NCBI RefSeq assembly: GCF_004804355.1
Contig: NZ_SRWZ01000005.1
Location: 186,001 to 250,000 of the forward strand
DNA: 64,000 nt
DNA from: Cognatitamlana onchidii
GTDB lineage: Bacteria > Bacteroidota > Bacteroidia > Flavobacteriales > Flavobacteriaceae
Reading direction: 5' to 3'
Under the pieces are notes generated by a model. That model did no database searches, was not told the DNA's origin, and saw only the letters and a program-made list of their open reading frames with translations. A program made the position numbers and the translations under genes. The number at the start of each line of letters is the position of its first letter. Position 1 is the first letter of the stretch. This document shows positions 1-9,295 of the stretch, in pieces.

Positions 1-2
1 AA

Positions 3-314
3 ATTAAAATGCAAGACACAGAGTATGAGATTCAATCAACAAAAGTGGCGCTTAAAAATAAAATAAGCGCTATTAATCAAGAACTATCGTCGTTCCTTCT
101 TCAAAATGATTATACAGAGGTTATAGTTGAGGACTACAGCAAAATGTTAAATGCTGAAGAACGAAAATTCTTTTTAGGAGAAAGTTCTTTATTCTTAGTA
201 AACTCAAGAGAATCTAAATTAATTGATGCTAAACTAAAGGCTATTTCAATTGAAAACGATTTCTTTAAAACTAAGGCTAATTTATTCAATGTATTGGCTT
301 TATCTATCCTATAA
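3..314 (+). CDS. TolC-like outer membrane efflux protein, C-terminal end (partial)
   Basis: The reading frame is open from the window edge and ends at 314, so only the last ~104 residues are present. The segment is a long amphipathic helix with an ES-LFLVNSRE-type motif followed by a second helix ending in NVLAL. This matches the last coiled-coil hairpin of TolC/outer-membrane efflux proteins, which form the outer membrane duct of tripartite exporters. The first ATG in view (9) is internal to the frame and probably not the true start. Its partner pump and adaptor would lie to the left of the window. Confidence 0.75.
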   Translation: MKMQDTEYEIQSTKVALKNKISAINQELSSFLLQNDYTEVIVEDYSKMLNAEERKFFLGESSLFLVNSRESKLIDAKLKAISIENDFFKTKANLFNVLALSIL

Positions 315-323
315 AAATAAAAA

Positions 324-344
324 GATGGTGCTTAACACACCATC
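324..344 (-). terminator. Hairpin terminator after usp
   Basis: Stem GATGGTG (324-330), 7-nt loop, stem CACCATC (338-344). On the minus strand the hairpin is followed by a T-rich run, which fits termination of the minus-strand hemN/usp transcript. The plus-strand side lacks a T-tract, so it is a poorer terminator for the TolC-like gene. Confidence 0.6.
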
Positions 345-380
345 CTCTCTGCAAAATTAGTCACTATTAAGAAACTATGA

Positions 381-1214
381 CTATATTTTAAACGTTATTA
401 CTGGTAAGGTAGCATGATTGGCCACGTCTTCCCCTACGCTACCTTCAAAGAAATGAGCAAGCCCCTTTTTACCATGCGTAGGCACAGCGATAAGATCTGC
501 TCCAATTTTATTCGAAAAGGTTAAGACACCATCTTCAACGTTGTAATCAGACACGTAGTGCACATCACTCATTTTATCAAGATTCCCGTCTGCTTTAGTA
601 AAAAAATTCACCACACGCTGTTCTATCTCAAGAGAACTTCTAAACCTATCATTTGGTAAATTAACGTATACCATATACACTTTCGACTTTAACTTTTTAA
701 ACAGGCTCATGGCGTTTAAATAGGACTTAATACATTCTTCAGAAAAATCGCAAGCAAACGAAACAACATCAAAATTAATGTTTAGCAATTCGTTTTTTAC
801 AACAAGGACAGGAATATCTGAGTTCCTCACCACACGCTCTGTATTTGAACCAATAAAATACTCTCGAAGCCCGCTTGTACCATGCGACCCCATAACAATT
901 AAGTCGACCTCATTTTTCAAGGCCACATCATTAACCTCACTAAATACCTTAAAGTGCTTTATAATTGGAGTTACATTTACATCTTTTAAATAGTCTTTAT
1001 CTAGAAAAGTCTCAAACTTCTGTTCTGCCAATTGAAGAAAGAAAGCTGCTTTTTGGTTTTGCAAACCATCTGATGCTGATAACATAATATCAGACATTTC
1101 AAGCATATGTAAAGCTAATAACTCAGCATTGTATCGTTTTGCTAATCTAGCTGCACTTTTCAGAGCATATTCAGAATGCTCGGAAAAATCTATCGGTACA
1201 ATTATTTTGTTCAT
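381..1214 (-). CDS. Tandem universal stress protein (UspA family)
   Basis: A 277-residue protein made of two Usp domains in tandem (about 1-141 and 148-277). The first begins with KIIVPIDFSEHSEYAL and carries the nucleotide-binding motif G109-S-H-G-T-S-G followed by IGSNTERVVR and PVLVV. The second ends with PTHGKKGLAHFFEGS and PVITF, so both halves keep the G-x2-G-x9-G(S/T) ATP-binding signature. No signal peptide is seen, so it is cytoplasmic. It lies 15 bp downstream of hemN on the same strand and probably shares its transcript. That pairing fits a role under oxygen limitation or energy stress, which is an inference from context. Confidence 0.9.
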   Translation of the reverse strand: MNKIIVPIDFSEHSEYALKSAARLAKRYNAELLALHMLEMSDIMLSASDGLQNQKAAFFLQLAEQKFETFLDKDYLKDVNVTPIIKHFKVFSEVNDVALKNEVDLIVMGSHGTSGLREYFIGSNTERVVRNSDIPVLVVKNELLNINFDVVSFACDFSEECIKSYLNAMSLFKKLKSKVYMVYVNLPNDRFRSSLEIEQRVVNFFTKADGNLDKMSDVHYVSDYNVEDGVLTFSNKIGADLIAVPTHGKKGLAHFFEGSVGEDVANHATLPVITFKI

Positions 1215-1229
1215 AATATAAGTTTTAGA

Positions 1230-2594
1230 TTAAACAGTCATCGAAAACAACTGTGTATTCGGTTGTTTTCGTTGTAATAACACATCAAAAGCCATACAAA
1301 TGTTCCTTACAAATGGCTGACCTTTTGTTGTCACTTCAATAGTATTGTTCTCTATTTGAAGCAACCCATCTTTCTCCATTTCTTTTAGCCTAATAATAGT
1401 ATCTGGTAACTCATCAAAATATAAGTCATCAGCAGTCCAGGAGGTTTTAAACTGGCACATTAAATTTAAAATATGCCTTCTAATTATTAAGTCTTCCTGA
1501 TTTAAAATATGACCTCTAAATACAGGAATAACATTATCTTTTAGTAAACTATAATAATCTTCAATACGCTTTACATTTTGGGCAAACCCGTACCAACTAT
1601 CACTAATAGAGGAAACTCCCAAACCAATCATGGCCTGAGTTTTCGAAGCAGTATATCCCATAAAATTCCTGTGCAAATCACCACTAATCATGGACTTATA
1701 TAAACTATCGGTAGCTAGTGCAAAATGGTCCATTCCTATCTCCTCATAACCAACCTCAGCTAATAAATTCTTACCAAGTTCATACTGTTTTCGTTTTAAT
1801 TCTGCCGTGGGTAAATTGGAATCATTAAACCCGCGCTGCCCATTACCTTTTATCCAAGGGACATGAGCGTAGCTATAAAAAGCAAGTCTATCTGGCTGTA
1901 GTGATTTTGTTTTTAATATAGTTTCCTTAACATGCTCTAAAGTTTGAAAGGGAAGTCCAAAAATAATATCATGCCCTATAGATGTATACCCTATTTGCCT
2001 TGCAAGCTCTGTAGCTCGTTTTACGTTATTAAACGGTTGAATTCTATGAATGGCTTTTTGTACGGTTTCATTATAATCTTGCACACCATAGCTCACTCTT
2101 CTAAACCCAACATCGTAAAGTGCTTTTAAGTGTTCTTTGGTTGTGTTGTTGGGGTGTCCTTCAAAACTAAACTCATATTGCTGGGCTTTTTCTGCACGCT
2201 TAAGAATCCCTTGAATTAAAATTTTTAAATGTTCTGGACTAAAAAAAGTAGGAGTCCCACCTCCCAAATGCATCTCCTTTATTACGGGCATTTCATCCAG
2301 CATGTCTACATATAAATTCCACTCTTTTAAAACAGCCTCAATATAGGGCGATTCTACACTGTGCTGCTTTGTGATACGCTTATTACATCCGCAAAATGTA
2401 CACAAACTTTCACAAAAAGGTAAATGAATATATAAGCTAATACCTTCCTTCGAATTACTTTCTTTAAATGATTTTATCAAAGAAGATTTCCAACGCTCTA
2501 GTGAGAACGTATCCCCATCCCAATATGGAACCGTTGGGTAACTGGTATAGCGTGGACCAGCAATATTATATTTATTGACTAATGATTTTAACAT
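1230..2594 (-). CDS. hemN: Oxygen-independent coproporphyrinogen III oxidase
   Basis: Radical SAM enzyme that converts coproporphyrinogen III to protoporphyrinogen IX without oxygen in heme synthesis. The N-terminus has the typical YN-AGPRYTSYPTVPYW lead-in. Residues about 61-70 (counted from this start) hold the C-x3-C-x2-C-x-C iron-sulfur motif (CESLCTFCGC), and the SAM-binding GGGTPTF follows. Length (~454 residues) is normal for HemN. Two start codons three residues apart are possible (2603 or 2594); the second gives the usual short lead before the KYN motif. A perfect 16-bp palindrome lies just upstream, suggesting regulation by a Crp/Fnr-type protein. Probably co-transcribed with usp. 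Confidence 0.93.
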   Translation of the reverse strand: MLKSLVNKYNIAGPRYTSYPTVPYWDGDTFSLERWKSSLIKSFKESNSKEGISLYIHLPFCESLCTFCGCNKRITKQHSVESPYIEAVLKEWNLYVDMLDEMPVIKEMHLGGGTPTFFSPEHLKILIQGILKRAEKAQQYEFSFEGHPNNTTKEHLKALYDVGFRRVSYGVQDYNETVQKAIHRIQPFNNVKRATELARQIGYTSIGHDIIFGLPFQTLEHVKETILKTKSLQPDRLAFYSYAHVPWIKGNGQRGFNDSNLPTAELKRKQYELGKNLLAEVGYEEIGMDHFALATDSLYKSMISGDLHRNFMGYTASKTQAMIGLGVSSISDSWYGFAQNVKRIEDYYSLLKDNVIPVFRGHILNQEDLIIRRHILNLMCQFKTSWTADDLYFDELPDTIIRLKEMEKDGLLQIENNTIEVTTKGQPFVRNICMAFDVLLQRKQPNTQLFSMTV

Positions 2595-2640
2595 ACCTAA
2601 CATTTATAATTCAAAATTATGATTTTCAGGACCTTCAAAA

Positions 2641-2656
2641 TATGACATATGTCATA
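2641..2656. promoter_or_regulatory. Perfect 16-bp palindrome, candidate Crp/Fnr-type operator
   Basis: TATGACATATGTCATA reads the same on both strands. It lies between divergent hemN (start 38-47 bp away) and the yceI-like gene (start 61 bp away). The half-site TATGA-N6-TCATA recurs at 13698-13713 upstream of tonB. Family assignment is inferred from symmetry and from the oxygen-related neighbour hemN. Confidence 0.45.
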
Positions 2657-2716
2657 GCTAATATTTGTAATTAAGTCATTAATACCTTAACTTTCGCTTA
2701 AATAAAAACTAAGAAA

Positions 2717-3340
2717 ATGAAAAAAACAATTATCCTACTTATCGCATTAACTTTAGGGTTTACATCATGTAAAAAACCAAATAAAGAGTCTAAAGTTAAA
2801 GAAGATACCGAAGCTGTAGTTACAGACAAATTTGTGGTAAAACCAGAAGCCACTTCAGTAAATTGGACAGCCTATAAAACTACCGAGAAAAAGGGTGTTG
2901 GAGGTGAGTTTTCTGTTTTGAAATTTGACGAAAAAGAGGGTTCATCTGTTAAAGAAGCTTTAAATGGTTTAAGTTTCTCCATTCCTGTTAGCAACTTATT
3001 CACAAAAGATGCTGGGAGAGATGCCAAAATAAAAGAGTTCTTTTTTGGCGCCATGCTAAATACAGAATTAATTAAAGGGCAAATCAACTATATTGATAAT
3101 AACGTTGTTGTCTCGTTGACAATGAATAATGTGACTCATGAATTACCCATGGATATCAACATAAGTGATGAGAGACGCGTATCGTTAAAAGGAACTATGA
3201 ATTTAGCCGACTGGGATGCCCTTAACGCTTTAGCTTCATTAAATAAAGTTTGTTATGACTTGCATAAAGGCCCTGATGGCATTAGCAAAACTTGGGAAGA
3301 TGTGGCTATCGAAGTCAACACCTATTTAAGGAAGAGTTAA
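2717..3340 (+). CDS. YceI-like domain lipoprotein
   Basis: A 207-residue lipoprotein. The signal peptide ends in a lipobox TSC (Cys18) followed by a charged linker. The mature part has the YceI opening motif SVNWTAYKTTEKKGVGG, then alternating beta strands and a C-terminal helix. YceI proteins are lipocalin-like barrels that bind isoprenoid or other lipids in the periplasm; the ligand here is unknown. It is divergent from hemN and followed after 36 bp by a beta-barrel protein on the same strand, so the two may be co-transcribed. Confidence 0.8.
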   Translation: MKKTIILLIALTLGFTSCKKPNKESKVKEDTEAVVTDKFVVKPEATSVNWTAYKTTEKKGVGGEFSVLKFDEKEGSSVKEALNGLSFSIPVSNLFTKDAGRDAKIKEFFFGAMLNTELIKGQINYIDNNVVVSLTMNNVTHELPMDINISDERRVSLKGTMNLADWDALNALASLNKVCYDLHKGPDGISKTWEDVAIEVNTYLRKS

Positions 3341-3376
3341 GAAAACCTTAAATAACATGGTTTAATCTAAATAAAC

Positions 3377-4177
3377 ATGAAATTTAACACTATTCTGTTA
3401 CTCATTGTTTTAACAATAGTAAGAATTGGTAATTCTCAAAGCACAGATACAAACCAGTTAAAAAAGAAAGATTGGTCATTAAAAATTACGCCTTATGGCT
3501 TACTAGCATTTAACTCTACCGATGTTGGAGGTACCAGAATAAGACAATCATTTAATGATCTAGCATCTATAACGGACGCAGGTTTTCAGCTGGCTGCATC
3601 AGCACGATACAAAAAATTTCATTTGTTTTTTGATGGAACCTGGGCAACACTTGGAGATCAATCAAATGAGTCTGTTTTAAATATAAACCTAAAAGTTGTT
3701 CAAAATATATTGGGGTTTAAATTGGGCTACATGATATATGAAAACTTTAGCTACGAGCAGGATGAAATTTTAAAAGGGTGGTCTTTAACACCAAGTATTG
3801 GCACTAAATATTGGAAGAACCAGGTAAAATTAAACTATGTCCTGAAATTTGAAGGTGAAGAACTTGCCTCTGGCACTATTAACGAAACCTTAGATTGGTG
3901 GGATTTAATGATTGGAATAAAAGCCGATTTCATTATTACCAATAAATTTATGCTAAACGTAGCGTTTGATTATGGCGGTTTCGGAATTAATGATTCATCC
4001 AAATACGCTTACGATTTTGCTTATATAAATACATTTAAAATATCAGAACTCCTGAGTATTAATGCTGGATTCAGAAATTTTAAATATAAGAGAATAGATA
4101 ACAATGAAACGGGGAACTTAGAAACAACGGTTAACGTCTTCGGCCCGGTAATTGGTGCAAGTTTTAAGCTTTATTGA
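3377..4177 (+). CDS. Outer membrane beta-barrel protein, unknown function
   Basis: 266 residues with a cleavable signal peptide ending near GNSQ (residues 1-21). The rest alternates polar and hydrophobic residues with many aromatic strand ends (KITPYGLLAF, FHLFFDGTW, YNFSY-like patterns) and terminates in a C-terminal strand with aromatic final residues (GASFKLY). This is typical of small outer-membrane barrels. I recognise no specific porin family. It is 36 bp downstream of the YceI-like lipoprotein, so a shared envelope role is likely but unproven. Confidence 0.6.
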   Translation: MKFNTILLLIVLTIVRIGNSQSTDTNQLKKKDWSLKITPYGLLAFNSTDVGGTRIRQSFNDLASITDAGFQLAASARYKKFHLFFDGTWATLGDQSNESVLNINLKVVQNILGFKLGYMIYENFSYEQDEILKGWSLTPSIGTKYWKNQVKLNYVLKFEGEELASGTINETLDWWDLMIGIKADFIITNKFMLNVAFDYGGFGINDSSKYAYDFAYINTFKISELLSINAGFRNFKYKRIDNNETGNLETTVNVFGPVIGASFKLY

Positions 4178-4281
4178 ATTCAATTATTATATATTTATAG
4201 TCCTGTTTCAATAACATAATCGTATATATGAGTAAATCGTATTTAAAAGTACTAAATTCACCACTCATTTTATAAAAAACT

Positions 4282-5454
4282 ATGAATCCCTCGTCAACTG
4301 GTTGGATAAAAAAACTGCTTAACGAACTACAAAAAAGTGATCTTACGTTGCATGTAGATCAAGACATCTTTTATGATAGTTTAAGAGATTGCGGTTTTAT
4401 ATATGGCACCAATTTAGACGTGGTTCTAAAGGTTTTTCCTAAAAAAGACCTTACCGAAGAAGAGATTTGTAAAATTAATTTAGTTCTAGCGCTATATTTT
4501 GTTCACAAAAACCGAAAAACAGAGCAACCATTTGTTGAAAATGTTATTGACTTTTACGAGCATATAAATGAAATTAAAACCTCTTTTTTTCAGGATTTAC
4601 TTAGCGACAAAAAATCGAACGAACAACTTGAAAAAATAATTCATAAACGTATTCAAATTGATCCCAATATACTTACTAAAAACTTTAATTATTTTGTGAT
4701 TAATGCGCTGCTATACGTTGATATTTTAGCCTACGCCGAGTTCTTAAAAAACAGTAGGATTTCTGAAGATTACATAAAAAAGCTAGAAGCTACTATCGTT
4801 GCAATAACTCTTAACGTTCTTACTTCAAAAGAAGTAAAAAACCAGTATGACGCGAGTTTAATCAAATTGTTCGAATCGTCTTTACGGTATCACGATAACG
4901 CCGATTTAGAATACAAAAAAGCTATTCTACATATTAAAACTCCTCAAGAGAAACATTATATACTTGATTTAGCATGTATGGCCACCTGGAGTGATCAAAT
5001 GATAGATTCAAAAGAGCAACTATTTATAGAAAAATTAGGATATGATTTGGATTTAAATCCGTCTAGAATTAACGAATCTATAAAAACCGTTCATCAATTT
5101 TACACCCTAAATAAAGACCATATAGCCCTACTGAGTTCAAAAAATGTGGTGCAAAGTTTTTATAACAATTCAAGTAAAATGGTACATAAATTAATTAGTC
5201 GCAATAGCAAACGATTGTACCAGGAAATGAAGGACAGTAAAGAACTTATGGTACTTATTTCGCAATCTACCATAAGAGACTTAAGCAAAGAAGAACAAAA
5301 AAAAGTACAAGAACAATTGCTGGACATTTTTAAATCTATACCAAGCTTAGCGATTTTTCTATTGCCAGGAGGTGCGTTGTTACTTCCGTTGGTTGTTAAG
5401 TTTATTCCAAAACTGTTACCATCTGCCTTTGATGAAAATAGGATTGATGATTAA
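4282..5454 (+). CDS. LETM1-related biofilm-associated protein family
   Basis: 390 residues, no signal peptide, mostly helical and charged. The C-terminal ~50 residues carry the LETM1-type motif: a hydrophobic PSLAIFLLPGGALLLPL segment followed by KFIPKLLPSAF and an acidic end. In mitochondrial LETM1 this region precedes the ribosome-binding domain. A Bacteroidota family with this tail is known as LETM1-related biofilm-associated protein; its biochemical role is not settled. The gene stands alone with 104 bp upstream and 159 bp downstream. Confidence 0.75.
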   Translation: MNPSSTGWIKKLLNELQKSDLTLHVDQDIFYDSLRDCGFIYGTNLDVVLKVFPKKDLTEEEICKINLVLALYFVHKNRKTEQPFVENVIDFYEHINEIKTSFFQDLLSDKKSNEQLEKIIHKRIQIDPNILTKNFNYFVINALLYVDILAYAEFLKNSRISEDYIKKLEATIVAITLNVLTSKEVKNQYDASLIKLFESSLRYHDNADLEYKKAILHIKTPQEKHYILDLACMATWSDQMIDSKEQLFIEKLGYDLDLNPSRINESIKTVHQFYTLNKDHIALLSSKNVVQSFYNNSSKMVHKLISRNSKRLYQEMKDSKELMVLISQSTIRDLSKEEQKKVQEQLLDIFKSIPSLAIFLLPGGALLLPLVVKFIPKLLPSAFDENRIDD

Positions 5455-5613
5455 TTTTGATGTCTCAGAAAAGTGAAACTTGTGTAACCTTTTTATTCTA
5501 TATTAATAGGGAGTTTCATTGTTATTAAACCCACCCTTGATTTTGTACTATTTTTTTTATACATTTAAAAAAGTCATAATCTTAGAGATATAAACAATTA
5601 ATCAACCCTTATT

Positions 5614-7995
5614 ATGAAACACAAATTGCTTTCCATTGCTCTACTGAGCATGGTATTTAGTTGCAACTCCCCTGGCAAACAATCGGAAAAACTAGCAACC
5701 GCTGGCGACTATAAAATGGATCGGACGGTACTCCCCATACAGCCGCCGCCTCACGAGCCTATAAAAATCATGGATGCTAGAGATGTAGAAAAACCAGAGA
5801 CTTTTGAAATTAAGGCTCCTGAAGGCGCACCCAATATAGTGGTTGTATTAATAGACGATATTGGATTTGGAGCAACAACGCCATTTGGCGGTACCATTGA
5901 GACACCAACTTTTGAGCGATTAGCCAACAATGGTCTGCGATTTAATAAATTCCATACAACAGCACTTTGTTCCCCTACAAGAGCATCCTTACTTTCTGGA
6001 CGTAACCACCATAACATGAACGTAGGATCTGTTATGGAAGTAGCCACAGGATTCTATGGAAATCAAGGTATTCGCCCAGATAACGCCAAGTATTTTGCAG
6101 AAACGCTAAAACAGAATGGGTATAGTACTGCTGCCTTCGGAAAATGGCACGAAACAGCCACATGGGAAGTTTCTGTTTCAGGGCCTTATACCAGATGGCC
6201 TACAAACTCTGGGTTTGATAAATTTTACGGATTTATTGGTGGGGAAACCAACCAATGGGACCCTGTTATTTTTGATGGCGTAACGAAAGTAAGTAAAAAG
6301 GACGATCCTGATTACCATTTCACAACAGATATGACCGATGAAGCTATTGAGTGGATTAAATTCCAAAAAGCTATGACTCCTAACAAACCTTTTATGGTAT
6401 ACTATGCTACTGGAGCAACGCATGCCCCTCATCATTCACCAAAAGAGTGGATCGAAAAATACAAAGGCAAGTTTGATAGTGGCTGGTTAAAACTTCGTGA
6501 AGACACCTTTAAGCGCCAAAAAGAAATGGGCGTTATTCCTGATAATGCTCAGTTAGCACCGATGCCAAGTGACATTAAAGATTGGGAATCTTTAAGTGCT
6601 GATGAAAAAAAACTATTTGCCTTACAAATGGAAACCTTTGCTGGTTTTGCAGAACATACCGATCGTGAAGTTGGTAGGATGGTAGACGCAATTGAAGAAG
6701 TAAACGAGCTAGATAACACACTCTTCATCTATATTATGGGAGATAATGGATCTAGTGCAGAGGGTGGTCTTGAAGGAACTTATAATGAGCTAGTTCACCT
6801 AAACGGAATTTTTGGAGAAGAAACCATTGAGTCTATGCTCGAACATGCCGATGACTGGGGCGGACCAAACTCATTCCCGCACTTTTCTGCGGCTTGGGCC
6901 GTAGCTACCGACACTCCATTTAAATGGACTAAACAAATGGCTGCCGATTACGGAGGCACAAGAAACGGAATGGTCATGCACTGGCCAAATGGATTCGACG
7001 CCAAAGGAGAAATTCGTTCGCAATGGCATCATGTTAACGACGTTGCTTCAACTGTTTTAGAAGCTACCAATCTTCCTGAACCAGTTTCAATTAATGGGGT
7101 AAAGCAAATTCCAATGGATGGAGTGAGTATGCTTTATGCTGCCAAAAACAAAGACGCCAAAGACCGACATACGGTACAATATTTTGAAATGTTTGGCAAT
7201 AGAGCTATTTATAGCGATGGCTGGTTAGCACGGGTGGTACATATGGTTCCTTGGGTTGGTAAACCACGTGCCAAATTCTCTGAAGAAAAATGGGAATTAT
7301 ACAACACCAAAGAAGATTTTAGTCTGGTAAATAACATTGCAGACGAGCATCCTGAAAAAGTAGTAGAACTTAAAAAACTATTTGAAAAAGAAGCCATAGC
7401 TAACAATGTTTACCCTTTGGATGATAGACTTTATGAACGGTTCAATGCAAAAATTGCTGGGCGACCAGATTTAATGGGTGATAGAAAATCATTAACCTTG
7501 GCTCAAGGTATGGAAGGCATGCTAGAAAATACTTTTCTAAATATTAAAAACAACTCCAAAACCATTGATGCCAATGTAAGCCTTGAAGGGAAGGACAGTG
7601 GTATTATACTTTGCCAAGGAGGCAAATTCGGTGGTTGGGCCCTTTATATGAAAAACGGAAAACCTGCCTATACGTACAATTATTTTGGTCTTGACAGTTA
7701 TACCATTGAAGCTACAAAACCTATAAAAAATGATTCTGCCAATATAAAACTTCAGTTTGATTATGATGGTGGCGGTACAGGTAAGGGTGGTTTAGCCAAA
7801 TTATTTGTTGATGGTAATTTAGTTGCAGAGGGCCGTATTGAAAAAACACAGCCTGCAGTATTCTCTGCCGATGAAACGGCCGATGTCGGTAAAGACGATG
7901 CCACACAAGTAGCGGACAAGGTATTTAAAAATGTAGAAGACTCTGAGTTTACAGGATATATCAATAAAGTAACCATAAGTATACCAGAAGGATAA
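5614..7995 (+). CDS. Large S1-family arylsulfatase lipoprotein
   Basis: 793 residues. The signal peptide ends in lipobox FSC (Cys17), so it is probably anchored in the outer membrane or periplasm. A sulfatase domain starts near residue 72 with PNIVVVLIDDIGFG. The formylglycine motif is C119-S-P-T-R-A-S-L-L-S-G, and metal-ligand motifs IYIMGDNGSSAEGG and KWH follow. The gating motif, insertion pattern (ETPTFERLANNG, NHHNMNVG) and length resemble Pseudomonas-type AtsA arylsulfatases (S1_4-like). A beta-rich domain fills the last ~180 residues. It needs formylglycine-generating enzyme, which is not in this window. It is far from the galactan locus, so its substrate is open. Confidence 0.88.
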   Translation: MKHKLLSIALLSMVFSCNSPGKQSEKLATAGDYKMDRTVLPIQPPPHEPIKIMDARDVEKPETFEIKAPEGAPNIVVVLIDDIGFGATTPFGGTIETPTFERLANNGLRFNKFHTTALCSPTRASLLSGRNHHNMNVGSVMEVATGFYGNQGIRPDNAKYFAETLKQNGYSTAAFGKWHETATWEVSVSGPYTRWPTNSGFDKFYGFIGGETNQWDPVIFDGVTKVSKKDDPDYHFTTDMTDEAIEWIKFQKAMTPNKPFMVYYATGATHAPHHSPKEWIEKYKGKFDSGWLKLREDTFKRQKEMGVIPDNAQLAPMPSDIKDWESLSADEKKLFALQMETFAGFAEHTDREVGRMVDAIEEVNELDNTLFIYIMGDNGSSAEGGLEGTYNELVHLNGIFGEETIESMLEHADDWGGPNSFPHFSAAWAVATDTPFKWTKQMAADYGGTRNGMVMHWPNGFDAKGEIRSQWHHVNDVASTVLEATNLPEPVSINGVKQIPMDGVSMLYAAKNKDAKDRHTVQYFEMFGNRAIYSDGWLARVVHMVPWVGKPRAKFSEEKWELYNTKEDFSLVNNIADEHPEKVVELKKLFEKEAIANNVYPLDDRLYERFNAKIAGRPDLMGDRKSLTLAQGMEGMLENTFLNIKNNSKTIDANVSLEGKDSGIILCQGGKFGGWALYMKNGKPAYTYNYFGLDSYTIEATKPIKNDSANIKLQFDYDGGGTGKGGLAKLFVDGNLVAEGRIEKTQPAVFSADETADVGKDDATQVADKVFKNVEDSEFTGYINKVTISIPEG

Positions 7996-8018
7996 TTTTA
8001 AAAATATTAAGACAGAAG

Positions 8019-8053
8019 AAAGTCATAAGAATTTATTCTTGTGACTTTTTTTT
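8019..8053 (+). terminator. Rho-independent terminator after arylsulfatase
   Basis: Imperfect hairpin AAAGTCA-t-AAGAAT / ATTCTT-g-TGACTTT (8019-8048) with a two-base loop, followed by a run of T residues to 8053. It lies 23 bp after the arylsulfatase stop codon. Confidence 0.8.
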
Positions 8054-8131
8054 ATATCATGCATAACCGATTACTAAATGAGCGGTTTTCTTATATTTGT
8101 GGGCACTACCAATAACATAACTTGTACAACT

Positions 8132-9292
8132 ATGAATATTAAAATGAGTAGTTATTATTACCTTATTACCCTACTAGTTTTTAGTGTAATCCATACAAAT
8201 ACTTTTGCGCAAAATGAGCCTATCGGCAAGTTTAGGTCTTTTTCAATCCAAGGCCATTCTGGGGCTCACATATATTCTGGAGAAACTCTAGACGAAGAGC
8301 TACAATATGGCTATGGCGCAATAGATGTGCGCTATTCATGGCAACCAAGCACCGATACTGAATGGGCCAGGGACACAGGTTATGCCTCCTATGGTATTGG
8401 TTTTTACTCTGCTTCTATTGGCGACCCTCAAGTTTTTGGAAACCCAAATGCCTTGTATGGCTTTGTCAATTTTTACCTTAGCAATCCTTTTAGAAGAAAC
8501 ACTTTAGAACTTAGTCCTGCATTAGGATTAACTTATAATTTAAATCCTTTCAACCCTGAAACCAATCCGCTTAATGATGCTATAGGCTCCAGAATCTCCG
8601 TTTATTTTAGCTTGCATTTTGGAGGAGCTTACAAGGTTAATAGAGATATTGATTTCCTATATGGCATTGATTTTACGCATTTTAGTAACGGTAGAACTTA
8701 CATGCCCAACTACGGGTTAAACCTATTTGGTTTCAATCTAGGCATGCGATATAACTTTAATGCCCTACAAAACAAGCACGACAAAAATCTTTACACTACG
8801 AATGTATTACCGTCACGATTTCAAAGGTCGGTAAGACCCAAAAGCCCTAAGAATGCTTTTGGTAATTCTATGGACATTTATGCTGCTATTGGAACCACCC
8901 AAAACGATGAAGATGCTGGTACCAGCAATCGCTATGGCAACTTTACAGGCTCCATAGATTATCGCCACTATTTCAATAAAATGCATGGAGCCTCTATTGG
9001 TTTAGATTTTATGATAGATGGATCGTTAGCAGCGGAGTACCCAGACTCAGGCGACCATTTTTTACTCGGAGCACATGCTGGGTATGATTTTATGTTTTGG
9101 AAATTAGATGTAAGGGTTCAGGCAGGAACCTACTTAACGGATAGCAGAGGTAAAGGTAATTTCTACCTGCGCCCAGCCATACAATATGAACTTCCTAAAA
9201 ACCTGTTTGCTCAAATAGGTTTAAAAACCAGCAATGGTGCCGCAGCAGATTGGATTGAATTTGGTATTGGATGGAAACCATTTAAATGGTAA
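8132..9292 (+). CDS. PagL-like acyloxyacyl hydrolase (lipid A 3-O-deacylase family)
   Basis: Starting at 8132 the product is 386 residues with a signal peptide ending near NTFAQ. An upstream ATG at 8078 is in frame, but using it would put ~18 extra residues before the signal peptide. The central motif FTHFSNGRTYMPNYGLN contains the PagL-type catalytic His-x-Ser (H183, S185 from this start) on a predicted barrel strand. The family removes the 3-O-acyl chain of lipid A in the outer membrane. The C-terminal ~150 residues are a further set of barrel-like strands, longer than the classic ~170-residue PagL. It stands alone between a terminator and the convergent LytTR regulator. Confidence 0.75.
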   Translation: MNIKMSSYYYLITLLVFSVIHTNTFAQNEPIGKFRSFSIQGHSGAHIYSGETLDEELQYGYGAIDVRYSWQPSTDTEWARDTGYASYGIGFYSASIGDPQVFGNPNALYGFVNFYLSNPFRRNTLELSPALGLTYNLNPFNPETNPLNDAIGSRISVYFSLHFGGAYKVNRDIDFLYGIDFTHFSNGRTYMPNYGLNLFGFNLGMRYNFNALQNKHDKNLYTTNVLPSRFQRSVRPKSPKNAFGNSMDIYAAIGTTQNDEDAGTSNRYGNFTGSIDYRHYFNKMHGASIGLDFMIDGSLAAEYPDSGDHFLLGAHAGYDFMFWKLDVRVQAGTYLTDSRGKGNFYLRPAIQYELPKNLFAQIGLKTSNGAAADWIEFGIGWKPFKW

Positions 9293-9295
9293 AAA

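Noticed and set aside
5751-6435. Two minus-strand frames inside the arylsulfatase gene
   Set aside because: They are mirror frames of conserved sulfatase coding sequence, with no independent features.
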